Source: AP-15 sp963845735
Lineage (GTDB): Bacteria > Pseudomonadota > Alphaproteobacteria > ATCC43930 > CGMCC-115725
Reading direction: 5' to 3'
Assembly (NCBI GenBank): GCA_963845735.1
Contig: CAWJTR010000009.1
Coordinates: forward strand, 542,738 to 606,737
Length of the DNA: 64,000 bases
Below are positions 35,537 to 44,788 of this stretch, piece after piece (position 1 is the first letter of the stretch; the number at the start of each line of letters is the position of its first letter). The notes below the pieces were generated by a model. That model worked only from the letters and a program-made list of their open reading frames with translations. It did no database searches and was not told the origin of the DNA. The position numbers and the translations under genes are program-made.

Positions 35537-37971
35537 ATGACGATCGACGAGGTTTTGGAAGAGGCCCGAACGGCGCGGCGTCTTTCCGCTGACGCGGCCC
35601 TGGCGCTCGCCGATACCGAAGCTGGGGATCAGCGGCCGTTGATGGCGCTCGCCGCGGCCCTGCGCGACGCCGGACACGGCGGGCTCGTATCCTATTCGCC
35701 CAAGGTCTTCATCCCGCTGACCCAGCTGTGCCGGGACGTCTGCCATTACTGCACCTTTGCCCATCCGCCACGCCACGGAGAGCCGGTTTACCTGAGCGCC
35801 GAGGAGGTGCTGGCGATCGCCCGCGCCGGGGCCGAGGCCGGTTGCCATGAGGCTCTGTTCACTTTGGGCGACAAGCCGGAATTGCGCTATGCCGCGGCGC
35901 GCGAGGCGCTCGACCGGCTCGGCCACGAGACCACCCTCTCCTACCTCGCCGAGATGGCCGGGCTGGTGCTGCGCGAAACCGGGCTGTTGCCGCATCTGAA
36001 CCCCGGGGTCATGACCCGCCCCGACATCGAGATGCTGCGCAAGGTATCGGCGTCGCAGGGGATCATGCTCGAAAGCGCCTCCGAGCGGCTGCGCCGTCGC
36101 GGCGGCCCTCATTTCGGCTCGCCCGACAAAGACCCGGCGGTGCGCCTCGACACGATCCGCGATGGCCGGCGAGGCGGCGGCGCCGTTCACGTCAGGCATC
36201 CTGATCGGCATCGGCGAGACCCGGCGCGAGCGCATCGAGTCGCTGCTGGCCTTGCGCGATCTCCACGACCGCTACGGCCATATCCAGGAAATCATCATCC
36301 AGAATTTCCGGGCCAAGCCGGGCACCCGCATGGCGGATGCGCCCGAGCCCGATCTCGACGACCATCTGTGGACGATTGCCGTCGCCCGGCTGGTCTTCGG
36401 CCCCGAAATGAGCATCCAGGCGCCGCCCAAATTTGAACCCCGGCGCGTTGGCCGAGATGATCGCGGCCGGGATCAACGATTGGGGCGGCGTGTCGCCGGT
36501 GACCCGCGACCACGTCAACCCCGAGGCGCCGTGGCCGGCGCTCGACCATCTGGCGCGGCAGACCGCCGCCGCCGGCAAGCTGTTGGTGCCGCGCCTCGCG
36601 ATCTATCCCCGCTACACGCGCGAACCCGAGCGCTGGCTCGATCCGGCGTTGCGCGCCCCGGTGCTGCAGGCGATGGACGCCGAAGGGTTCGCCCGCCCGG
36701 ACAAATGGGTGGCGGGCTCGGGCAGCGAGCCGCCGGCTGAGACGAAAGCACGGCCGGCCTCCGCCGGCGACCCTCTCGCCGCCATGCTCGACCGCGCGGC
36801 GGCAGGCGGGGCTCTGTCCGAGGCCGAGATCGCGCGGCTGTTCCAGGCGCGCGGCGACGGCTTCGCGCAGGTTTGCGAGGCGGCCGACCGGCTGCGGCGG
36901 CGGGTCAACGGCGACACGGTCAGCTATGTCGTCACCCGCAACATCAACTACACCAACGTCTGCTATTTCCGCTGCCAGTTCTGCGCGTTCTCGAAGGGTA
37001 AGCTCAGCGAAAATCTGCGCGGCCGGCCCTATAACCTCGATCTCCCGGAGATCCAGCGTCGGGTCGAAGAGGCCTGGGAGCGCGGCGCCACCGAGGTCTG
37101 CCTGCAAGGCGGCATCCATCCCGAATACACCGGGGCGACCTATCTCGGGGTGTGCCGGGCGATCAAGGAGGTGGCGCCCGGCATCCATGTCCACGCCTTT
37201 TCGCCGCTCGAAATCTGGCAGGGCGCCAAGACCCTTGGCCGGACGCTCCCCGACTTCCTGCGCGAGCTGAAGGAGGCCGGGCTCAGCTCGTTGCCCGGCA
37301 CCGCGGCCGAGATCCTCGACGACGAGGTCCGCGCCGTGATCTGCCCCGACAAGATCAAGACGGCCCAGTGGCTCGAGGTCATGGAAGCGGCGCACGGCGT
37401 CGGCCTGCGCAGCACCGTCACGATCATGTACGGGCATGTCGACCGTTACGAGCATTGGGCGCGGCACCTGCTGCGCATCCGTGCGTTGCAGGCGAAGACC
37501 GGCGGCTTTACCGAATTCGTGCCGCTGCCGTTTGTGCCGATGGAGACGCCGATCTATCTGAAGGGCCGCGCCCGCCGCGGCGCCACCTGGCGCGAGGCGG
37601 TGCTGATGCACGCAGTCGCGCGCCTGACCTTGCACCCGGTCATCACCAACATCCAGACCTCCTGGGTCAAGATGGGCTATGGCGGCGCCGCCTATTGCCT
37701 TGATGCCGGCGCCAACGATATGGGCGGCACCCTGATGAACGAGAGCATCACCCGCGCCGCCGGGGCGGTGCACGGCCAGGAGATGCCGCCCGAGGCGATG
37801 GAGGAGCTGATCCGCGGCATCGGCCGCAGGCCGCGTCAGCGCACCACCCTCTACGGCGACGCGCCGCCGGCGCGCCGCGCAGCTTCGTTTGCCGCCGCCC
37901 CGTTAACCGAGCCCGTCAATACCCCCGCCCGGCGCTACGAACGGCACCGCGAGCCCGCCGCCGCCGATTGA
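35537..37971 (+). CDS. fbiC: Fused FO synthase (CofG-CofH), two frame breaks
   Basis: About 811 residues joining both radical-SAM halves of 7,8-didemethyl-8-hydroxy-5-deazariboflavin synthase, which makes the F420 chromophore from tyrosine and a pyrimidinedione. CofG half: cluster motif C65-x3-C69-x2-C72 in LCRDVCHYC. CofH half: CYFRCQFCAFSKG, again C-x3-C-x2-C, and LQGGIHPEYTG. One extra G near 36165 and one extra A in AAA near 36432 break the frame within the CofG C-terminal part; correcting both gives an uninterrupted protein with expected residues (for example APPNLNPGALAEM). So the gene is probably whole. Fused FbiC is typical of actinobacteria and also seen in some proteobacteria. Confidence 0.9.
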
Positions 37972-38108
37972 GCAGCCCTTCCCACAGCTCAGGGCGAAAT
38001 TTTTGCGGTCCGCGGGTGCGGGAGCAAAGCTCTACGGGTCGGACTGAGAATGTCGGCCGCGGCGAGCGGGGGCGGATGGCCGCGTGATCCACCGCCTAAA
38101 ATATCCCG

Positions 38109-38846
38109 ATGAACCGACGGCGCTTCCTGTTGCGGGCGGCTGCATTGTTGAGTGCGGCACCCTATCGTGGATGGGCGATGCCGGTCGCGCGCGCGTTGCC
38201 CCGATTGCGGCTTATCGATGCCCATACAGGTGGCACTTTCGATGGCGCCTATCGCGATGCCAATGGCCCGATCCCACGGGTGATGGATGAATTGTGCGTT
38301 TTCTTGCGCGATCAGCATTCCGGCCGGATGACCAGCATCGACGTCGGCGTCATCGACTTTCTCGCGAACGTCATGGCGGCTACGGGCCAGACCAGTGCCG
38401 TCATCCTGTCGGCCTATCGCACGCCCGAAACCAACGCGATGCTAGCCCGCACCACCTTCGGGGTTGCCGAGAACAGCCAGCATCTTTACGGGCGCGCGCT
38501 CGATGTGCGGTTCCCCATGAGGCTTGCCGACGCGATGGCCGCGGCGCGCGCGATGCGGCGCGGCGGCGTCGGCTGGTACCCGCATTCCGGTTTCATCCAT
38601 CTCGACACCGGCCCGGTGCGCAACTGGGACCTCGAGAACGAGGGGCTGCAGGACCTGTTGATCACGCCGCGAGGAGCACCGTTTGCCCCGAACGGCAAGG
38701 GCGTGATGTTGTTCAATGGACCCGGCACCCTGATCATCGGCGGCGGCAAACCTTCGGTCATATTGCCTGGGAAGCTTTTGGTCTCGTCGCGGCACCGGGT
38801 CGGTTTGTCCCACCTATTGGCGAAGGCGGCGACAACGGCGCGGTAA
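38109..38846 (+). CDS. DUF882 (YcbK/MepK-like) Tat-exported peptidase
   Basis: A 245-residue protein with a twin-arginine signal (MNRRRFLLRAAALLSAAP). The M15-like zinc site is visible: QHLYGRALDV (H-x-x-G-x-A-x-D) and GFIHLDTGP (H-x-D). The family includes MepK, which cuts meso-DAP crosslinks in peptidoglycan. A glycine-rich tail follows that is not part of the usual domain. It is monocistronic downstream of the F420 genes and, like RlpA on the other side of them, acts on the cell wall. Confidence 0.85.
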   Translation: MNRRRFLLRAAALLSAAPYRGWAMPVARALPRLRLIDAHTGGTFDGAYRDANGPIPRVMDELCVFLRDQHSGRMTSIDVGVIDFLANVMAATGQTSAVILSAYRTPETNAMLARTTFGVAENSQHLYGRALDVRFPMRLADAMAAARAMRRGGVGWYPHSGFIHLDTGPVRNWDLENEGLQDLLITPRGAPFAPNGKGVMLFNGPGTLIIGGGKPSVILPGKLLVSSRHRVGLSHLLAKAATTAR

Positions 38847-39182
38847 CGGTAGCTCACGGACCCGTTGGATTGGCGCGATAAATGTCCTCCGGAGCCGATG
38901 ATTAATCAGCTTTCGATAACCTCCCGGTAGGTCCAACATCCTGTACATGCGGCCCGCCACCCAGCCGCGCACCGAACTCGCCCGCATTGGAGCAAGCGCC
39001 GCCAAACCGGGTGCGCAACACTGTTGTAGCGACGGCTAACGGTCCAGTAGTGGAAGCCAATATCCGCTTCTACTTAACAAGTGCGCGCTGATGGGTGGTG
39101 CCGCCGTTCGTGTGATTGGTTGTGCGTTGAGTTGCTTTAGCTTTAAGACTCTGTAACTCCTCGCCGACGCCGGGATTGAGGG
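38847..39182. other. Intergenic, no feature recognised
   Basis: 336 bases between the DUF882 stop and the end of the TpsA-like gene on the other strand. I looked for a continuation of the TpsA-like protein in all minus frames and did not see one. Confidence 0.3.
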
Positions 39183-40586
39183 TCATTTGCCGCCCGGATC
39201 GAGCAGTATCGTGCCGGTGTTGCCGTGCGGCGCCGTGACATCGATTTGTCCGGTCAGCGACAAAGTCTGGCCCGACACTTCTACTTTCCCACCATTGCCG
39301 CTTTGGGAGCCGCCCCTCGCGCTGATGCTGCCCGCCATGGTTGTCTGCCCGGCCGACAGCACGGAGACCGTGCCCCCGTTGCCCGCAACGGTGGCGTCGG
39401 CGGCGATCTGCGCCCCCGACGCGATCGTGGTGTCGGCCGCGGTCACGGCGGCGGTGACCGACGGGCCTCCCTCTGCCCGCGCCAGCGTCGTCCCGATCGC
39501 CACGACCCCGCCGCCGCCCGGGCCGGAGGCGTTGATTTTGGCGGTTGGGTTCACCACGACGTCGCCAGGTCCGTCGACCTGGATGTTGCCGCCCGTCGTG
39601 CCGGGTGCGTTACCCTCCGCCAACAGCTGTCCATCGACCACGAGCGCGCCGCCGACACCGTTCAACACGATTTTACCCGTTTTCGCCCCCACACTGTTCG
39701 CTTGGATTTTGCCATCTGCCTGAAGCAGCGTCTGTACGAGCCCGTCCACGGCTTGGGCGGTCAGTCTCACGGTGCCGCCATCCGCTATGATCGTGCCAGT
39801 ATTGCTCACCAGCTTCGCAACCGGACTCCCGTTCGAACCAACGGGCGCCTGCGTCACTTTTCCGGTGACAGCGAGCGATGCGAGCCCATCGCCAGTCAGA
39901 TCGACCGTTGCGGTTTTCGCTCCCGCCAGCACGACGTGCCCGAGTATGGCACTAATCACCCCCGAATTGGTCACGCTCGGCGCCACCAGCGCCGCCAGTC
40001 CGGCCTGTCTAACTGTGATCATGCCGGCATTGTTGATCTGCGCGTTCGGTTTGGCAGCTTGGTCTAACGCCAAGGCCTTGTTTTCATTGATAAAATTTTG
40101 CGAGCTCTGGCTACTGACGCCCGCGGCGGAGACTACCAGGCCGGCTGTGTTGACCTGAGCGCCATTGTAGAAGATGACCCCGGATTGGTTCACCAGCACG
40201 ACCTGGCCGTTCGCATCGATTTTTCCGGCGATTTGCGATGGGTTTGCCCCCTGGACATTGTTTAAGATCATAGAGCTGGAGCTCGGCTGGGTGAACTGAA
40301 CGGACTGGTCGCTGCCGACGTTAAAGGTTTGCCAGTTCACCGCCGCCCGCTGCGAGGCTTGGTTGATCGTGGTTGTGGCCGTCGGGCCGTAGAAGCTGAT
40401 CGTTGCCGAGCCCCCCACTACCACTCCGCCCGTGGGCCGCGCATTCTGCGCGGGCTGCGCCACGGCGGACAGCGACAGGAGCATCAGAGCAGCGGCTTGG
40501 AGCGCGACGCCCGCCGGCAACATCCAGGCCGCACGGCGCGCGAGCCCGGCCCGATTCGCCTGATTAATATGCAATCGCCTGGGCAT
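39183..40586 (-). CDS. Filamentous haemagglutinin N-terminal (TpsA-like) protein, short
   Basis: 467 residues. After a long signal peptide (MLPAGVALQAAALMLLSLSAVAQ) comes the TPS secretion domain: ATTTINQASQRAAVNWQTFN, SVQFTQPSS, SQIAGKIDANGQVVLVNQSG, VIFYNGAQVNT and NFINENKAL. Short beta-helix repeats follow and the protein stops at DPGGK. Typical TpsA proteins continue for thousands of residues after GTILLDP, so this is either a natural minimal form or a truncated one. ATG 40586 has GGAGG upstream. The partner gene is just upstream on the same strand. Confidence 0.82.
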   Translation of the reverse strand: MPRRLHINQANRAGLARRAAWMLPAGVALQAAALMLLSLSAVAQPAQNARPTGGVVVGGSATISFYGPTATTTINQASQRAAVNWQTFNVGSDQSVQFTQPSSSSMILNNVQGANPSQIAGKIDANGQVVLVNQSGVIFYNGAQVNTAGLVVSAAGVSSQSSQNFINENKALALDQAAKPNAQINNAGMITVRQAGLAALVAPSVTNSGVISAILGHVVLAGAKTATVDLTGDGLASLAVTGKVTQAPVGSNGSPVAKLVSNTGTIIADGGTVRLTAQAVDGLVQTLLQADGKIQANSVGAKTGKIVLNGVGGALVVDGQLLAEGNAPGTTGGNIQVDGPGDVVVNPTAKINASGPGGGGVVAIGTTLARAEGGPSVTAAVTAADTTIASGAQIAADATVAGNGGTVSVLSAGQTTMAGSISARGGSQSGNGGKVEVSGQTLSLTGQIDVTAPHGNTGTILLDPGGK

Positions 40587-40761
40587 TTCGATCCTCCGGC
40601 CTTGCGAGTGCGATCGCCCGCCCTGGTTGAGTATGTCGAATGCCCGATGTCGGAAACAGGCGGGTGACAGCGATCCTGATCCCCGGCATATCCCGGCGCA
40701 AGAATATTCCATTGGAGCGGCCTCCAAAAATACGATTGATCTGGTTCAACGCGGTCCGGAT

Positions 40762-41754
40762 TTAAAATCGTGTCACCGCCCGCCAGTAGAAGGCGGCCTC
40801 GGACAGCGGCAGGACGCCATTCCCGGCGCCGGTCGGGAATCGATTGAACCTCGCCACGGCTTCGGCATCGACTTCGAGGTTGCGCGTTACCTGGCTACGC
40901 ACGCCGACGCCGGCCGAACTGATCCTTGTGGCGAAATCGATCGGCTGGTTCTGCCAGGTTTCGCCCCAATCATAGAACCCGTACCACTGTGCCGGAATCT
41001 GCGCGGACTTGCCGAGCACGCTGATCCCGATGCTGGTATTGAGCTGCAGCTCGGTCGTTGCCGCGAGCGCCTTGTCGCCCTGGACCACAAGACCGGAGAC
41101 CGGGCTGCGTTCGACCTGCGCGACCAGATCGAGCGCGCCCGGCTGGCCGGCCGCCGGCTCCAGCACGGCATGCAAGGTCACGCCAGGGACATCCTGCGCC
41201 AGCAGCAAGTAGCGTTCGAGCGTCGCGGCATCGATCACCGGTTCCTCGGTGAGCCGCTTCAGAAAACGCAGCACCTGAACGCCGGCCGGGCCGATATCGC
41301 CGTCCAGCCTGACGCTGACGATATGCCCTTCGGTAACCAGGAAGCGAAGCCGGCCGGCGGCATCAATGTGCGCCGACACGGCGGTGAACACATAGCCGTC
41401 GGCGCGGTAGCGCTCGAGGATCACTTCGCGTGCTGCCTCGATCCGTGACAACGGCACGGCGGGTCCGGTCAGGCCGGTGACGAGTGGTACGATTTCGGCG
41501 GTCGTATAGGCCGTCACGCCGTCGACCGTGACGCCCGCCACTTTGACGGTCCGATTGAGGAGCGCGCTGCCGGGGGCCGATGGCGGCGGCGCGATCGCAC
41601 CCGGCCGAACCGTCAGCGGCGGAGGCGGCAGAATGCGCGGGATCGGCGAACCCAGCGGTACCGGGTTTATCGGCGGCGGCGTTTGAGCCTGCACGGAGGA
41701 GATCGCCAGGACCAGGCTGACTAATATCGGCGCAAACCTCAATGCCGTGATCAC
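40762..41754 (-). CDS. TpsB (FhaC/ShlB) outer membrane transporter with internal deletion
   Basis: 330 residues, against about 550-600 for the family. The first part is normal: signal peptide, proline-rich linker (PPPPLTVRPG) and two POTRA-like regions, one ending AVSAHIDAAGRLRFLVTEGH and the next containing LLLAQDVPGVTLHAVLEP. It then jumps, in frame, from VERSPVSGL to a C-terminal barrel piece with YGFYDWGETWQNQP and WRAVTRF (terminal aromatic). More than 200 residues of the 16-strand barrel, including the region around the L6 loop, are absent. A functional pore is unlikely. It sits 175 bases upstream of its TpsA-like partner. Confidence 0.8.
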   Translation of the reverse strand: MITALRFAPILVSLVLAISSVQAQTPPPINPVPLGSPIPRILPPPPLTVRPGAIAPPPSAPGSALLNRTVKVAGVTVDGVTAYTTAEIVPLVTGLTGPAVPLSRIEAAREVILERYRADGYVFTAVSAHIDAAGRLRFLVTEGHIVSVRLDGDIGPAGVQVLRFLKRLTEEPVIDAATLERYLLLAQDVPGVTLHAVLEPAAGQPGALDLVAQVERSPVSGLVVQGDKALAATTELQLNTSIGISVLGKSAQIPAQWYGFYDWGETWQNQPIDFATRISSAGVGVRSQVTRNLEVDAEAVARFNRFPTGAGNGVLPLSEAAFYWRAVTRF

Positions 41755-42137
41755 CTGCGCTGCCCCGCATCCGTCGTGCCTGCCGGCCCTCGGCGGCCTT
41801 TAGCCTCGGAGCGGGAGCGAGCATGGTACGTCAACTGCGGAGGCGCGCTACCGGCGCACCAAAGGCGGTCGACAAACACTCGAACGACCAACGCTCCTGG
41901 GTGGTATTGGCCGAAGCTGATCGCTTTGTGTGGCCGGGGCCGGACCTGCGCCCATTATCGGGCTCAAATCTTGTTGCCGAAGAACGGCGAGGGGTGGACC
42001 ATCGTCGGTGACGCCGGGCTATCCGGGGGCGTGGCGGGCAGCGGGAGGACATCACCATTACCAGCGAGCCACGGGGCTATCCGGGTTTTCCCGGCAAGAT
42101 CGGGCGCACGCGCGAGGAATCCGAGCCGCATTGGAAT
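41755..42137. other. Divergent region upstream of the sulfatase, lost N-terminal codons
   Basis: About 380 bases. In the sulfatase frame the sequence PGFPGKIGRTREESEPHWN, which belongs to the sulfatase N-terminus, is readable from about 42070, but no ATG/GTG/TTG lies between the in-frame stop near 42009 and 42138. A GTG at about 42008 in another frame could be the true start if one base is wrong near 42050. Confidence 0.4.
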
Positions 42138-44327
42138 TTGCCGGTGCGCCCGCCGCCGGGATCGCCGAACATCGTGATCGTCTTGATGGACGATATGGGT
42201 TGGGCGGATATCGGCTGTTACGGCTCGGAAATCGCCACCCCCAACATCGATGCGCTGGCCGGCCGGGGCATTCGGTTTAGCCACTATACGACGCATCCGA
42301 TCTGTTCGCCGGCGCGCGCCGCCTTGCTGACCGGGATCAACGCCCATTCGGTGGCGACCGGGTGGCTCGCCAACAACAATCCGGGCTTCCCGGGCTATTT
42401 CGGGGACATCCCCCGCGACGCGCCGACGATCGCCGAAACCCTGCGCGCGGCCGGATATGCGACCGCCGCGGTCGGCAAGTGGCACAATTCGACGGACGGC
42501 GCGGCACCCAATCCCACCTGGCCGACCCATCGCGGCTTCGACCGTTTCTACGGGTTTCTCGAAGGCGAGACCGGATATTTCTTTCCGGCGCGCATCGTCT
42601 ACAACAACACCGTGGCACCGATCGACGCCTATCCCGAGGGCTACTACGCGACCGACGATTGGATGGAAAAGGCGATCGGCTTCGTCACCGAGATCCGCAA
42701 CCAGGACCCGAGCCGGCCGTTCTTTCTCTACGTCGCCAACAACGCCGTGCACGGGCCATTGCAAGCCAAGGAAGCCGATCTGGCGAAATACCGCGGCCGG
42801 TACGACGCCGGCTGGGACGCGCTCCGCGCCGCGCGCTTTCAGCGCCAGATGGCGATGGGATTGGTCCCGGCGGGGAGCCGGCTTGCCGAGCGTGATCCGG
42901 CGGTGCCGGCCTGGGACCATGTTCCCGCCGACCAGCAGCGCCTCTTTGCGCGGCACATGGAAACCTATGCCGCGATGCTTGACTGCGCCGACCAGAATAT
43001 CGGCCGCCTCGTGGCGTTGCTCGAGGAGCTCGGCGAGCTCGACAACACGATCTTTGTCTTCACTTCCGACAATGGCGGCACCAACTCCGCCGGGCCCGCC
43101 GGCGCGCTGCATTTCAACCGGCGCTATGCCGGGCTGCCGGGATTGCCGGTGGAGGTCGATCTGGAGCGCGAGGCTTGGATCGGCACCGGACGGGGCTCCG
43201 CCGTTTATCCGATGGGTTGGGCGCAGGTCTCCAACACTCCCTTCCCGTCCTACAAGACCTACACTGGCGGCGGCGGTCGGCGCGTGAGCCTCGTCGTTTC
43301 GTGGCCCGACAAGCTCAAGGATTTCGGGGCTGTCCGCAGGCAGTTCGGCCATGTGATCGACGTAATGCCGACCCTGCTGGATCTCGCGGGCGTGCCGGCT
43401 CTCGAAACATCGCACGGCGACCCCGCCAAGCCGATGCAGGGCAAGAGCCTGGCGCCGCTGCTGCGGGATGCCGATGCCCCGGCGCCGCGCAATGAGCAGT
43501 ATTACGAATGCTGGGCCAACCGGGCCTATTACCGTGACGGCTGGGTCGCGGTCTCGCTACAGAAGCGCGGCGAGGCCATCGATTTCGACAATTGGACATT
43601 GCACGCCCATGCCGAGGATTTCTCCGAGAGCATGGATTTGCGCCGCCAGCACCCGCAAAAGCTCGAGGAGCTGGTCGCCGCCTTCGACGCGGCCGCCTGG
43701 GCGAACATGGTCTATCCGCTCGACAACCGTACACCGGCGCAAAAATTCCTGGAGGTGCCGCCGCATCAGCGGCCTGCGGCCATCGGCCGGCGACGGTTTC
43801 TGCCGAACGGCCAGACCGTGCACCGCAATGTGATCGCTCCGCTGATCGGCAACCGGAATTTCGCCATCACCGCGCGCTTTCGGCACGGTGCCGCCGACCA
43901 GGGCGTGCTGTTCGCGATCGGCGACGTCGCCGGCGGTCTGGTGCTTTACATCGAGGACGGCACCTTGCGGCTCACCTATAACGGGTTTGGCCGATTTCAC
44001 GCGCTGGCCGGCCCGGCGATGGCGGAGGGCGAACGCAGTGCTGCGCTTGAATTCGAGGCGCTGGGCAGGCGGCGCGGCCGCGGCCGGCTCGTCCTCGATG
44101 GAAGCGACGCCGGCGAATGGCACGATCTCAGCCCGACCCTGATGGGCGGGTTTCACGAGGGGCTCGACATCGGTCTCGATCGCCGCGCCCCGGTCGATTG
44201 GGCATTGTGGGAACGCCACGGCATTTTCCGCTACAGCGGAACGATCCGCGACGTCGTTATCGAGTCCGGCCCGTTCGCTCCCGACATGAGCCTCGCCGCG
44301 GGCCATCAGGTACAATCACGCAGTTGA
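42138..44327 (+). CDS. Arylsulfatase-type sulfatase
   Basis: At least 729 residues of a type I sulfatase. The formylglycine site is CSPAR (Cys56), preceded by metal aspartates in VLMDDMGWAD; GKWH and the later VFTSDNGGTN provide further metal and catalytic residues. The C-terminal 150 residues are the beta-sandwich domain usual in large arylsulfatases. It hydrolyses sulfate esters; maturation needs a formylglycine-generating enzyme not seen here. No signal peptide is visible, though the true start is lost (see the region upstream). Substrate unknown. Confidence 0.88.
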   Translation: MPVRPPPGSPNIVIVLMDDMGWADIGCYGSEIATPNIDALAGRGIRFSHYTTHPICSPARAALLTGINAHSVATGWLANNNPGFPGYFGDIPRDAPTIAETLRAAGYATAAVGKWHNSTDGAAPNPTWPTHRGFDRFYGFLEGETGYFFPARIVYNNTVAPIDAYPEGYYATDDWMEKAIGFVTEIRNQDPSRPFFLYVANNAVHGPLQAKEADLAKYRGRYDAGWDALRAARFQRQMAMGLVPAGSRLAERDPAVPAWDHVPADQQRLFARHMETYAAMLDCADQNIGRLVALLEELGELDNTIFVFTSDNGGTNSAGPAGALHFNRRYAGLPGLPVEVDLEREAWIGTGRGSAVYPMGWAQVSNTPFPSYKTYTGGGGRRVSLVVSWPDKLKDFGAVRRQFGHVIDVMPTLLDLAGVPALETSHGDPAKPMQGKSLAPLLRDADAPAPRNEQYYECWANRAYYRDGWVAVSLQKRGEAIDFDNWTLHAHAEDFSESMDLRRQHPQKLEELVAAFDAAAWANMVYPLDNRTPAQKFLEVPPHQRPAAIGRRRFLPNGQTVHRNVIAPLIGNRNFAITARFRHGAADQGVLFAIGDVAGGLVLYIEDGTLRLTYNGFGRFHALAGPAMAEGERSAALEFEALGRRRGRGRLVLDGSDAGEWHDLSPTLMGGFHEGLDIGLDRRAPVDWALWERHGIFRYSGTIRDVVIESGPFAPDMSLAAGHQVQSRS

Positions 44328-44344
44328 TGGCCTTGATTGGCACC

Positions 44345-44387
44345 GCATCCGTCACGCCGGATGCGGGAGGCGGCGTCTAAAAGCCGC
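44345..44387. repeat. Two small hairpins after the sulfatase gene
   Basis: GCATCCG-6-CGGATGC (44345-44364) has perfect 7-base arms, followed by GCGGC-8-GCCGC (44370-44387). They may end transcription of the sulfatase gene in a factor-dependent way, because no T-run follows. Confidence 0.4.
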
Positions 44388-44511
44388 TTGACATCGAGGG
44401 CCTCGGACGCGTTAACGGCGCGAGATTGGGAACGGCCGTTATCGACCCCGAAGGAGCCCTCTGATTGGCGAACGGTGCTAACGCATGTCGCTGCGAGGCC
44501 AGGAGGATTTG

Positions 44512-44700
44512 ATGCCACGGCCCCGGGCAGCCGACGATTTCGAGACGATCCGTACTCGCATGGAGGAGTTGCGGCGGGAGAAGCTGCCCGGGCAGCCCAC
44601 CCCGGCGGCCGACACTAAACTCGTGGGTCATCGTGGCCCTTGCGCCTGTGGCCACAGCCTGTTCCCCGACGAGTGCGACGGATCGTGCAAGACGTTTTAG
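44512..44700 (+). CDS. Small cysteine-containing hypothetical protein
   Basis: 62 residues with a good ribosome site (AGGAGG) ahead of ATG 44512. The N-terminal half is charged and helical; the C-terminal end holds four cysteines and a histidine in GPCACGHSLFPDECDGSC, a possible metal site. No family recognised. It precedes the alcohol dehydrogenase gene by about 90 bases on the same strand. Confidence 0.55.
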   Translation: MPRPRAADDFETIRTRMEELRREKLPGQPTPAADTKLVGHRGPCACGHSLFPDECDGSCKTF

Positions 44701-44788
44701 CGCAGGGGCAATCGGCAGCCCGGCGGCAAAAGCCGGCATTTGGGGGAGGTGATGGAACCAGGAAGTTCGACCTAGTCAGGAGGCAGCG

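Noticed and set aside
41964..43415. Minus-strand frame of 483 codons opposite the sulfatase
   Set aside because: Sulfatase motifs on the plus strand are unambiguous; the antisense frame has none.
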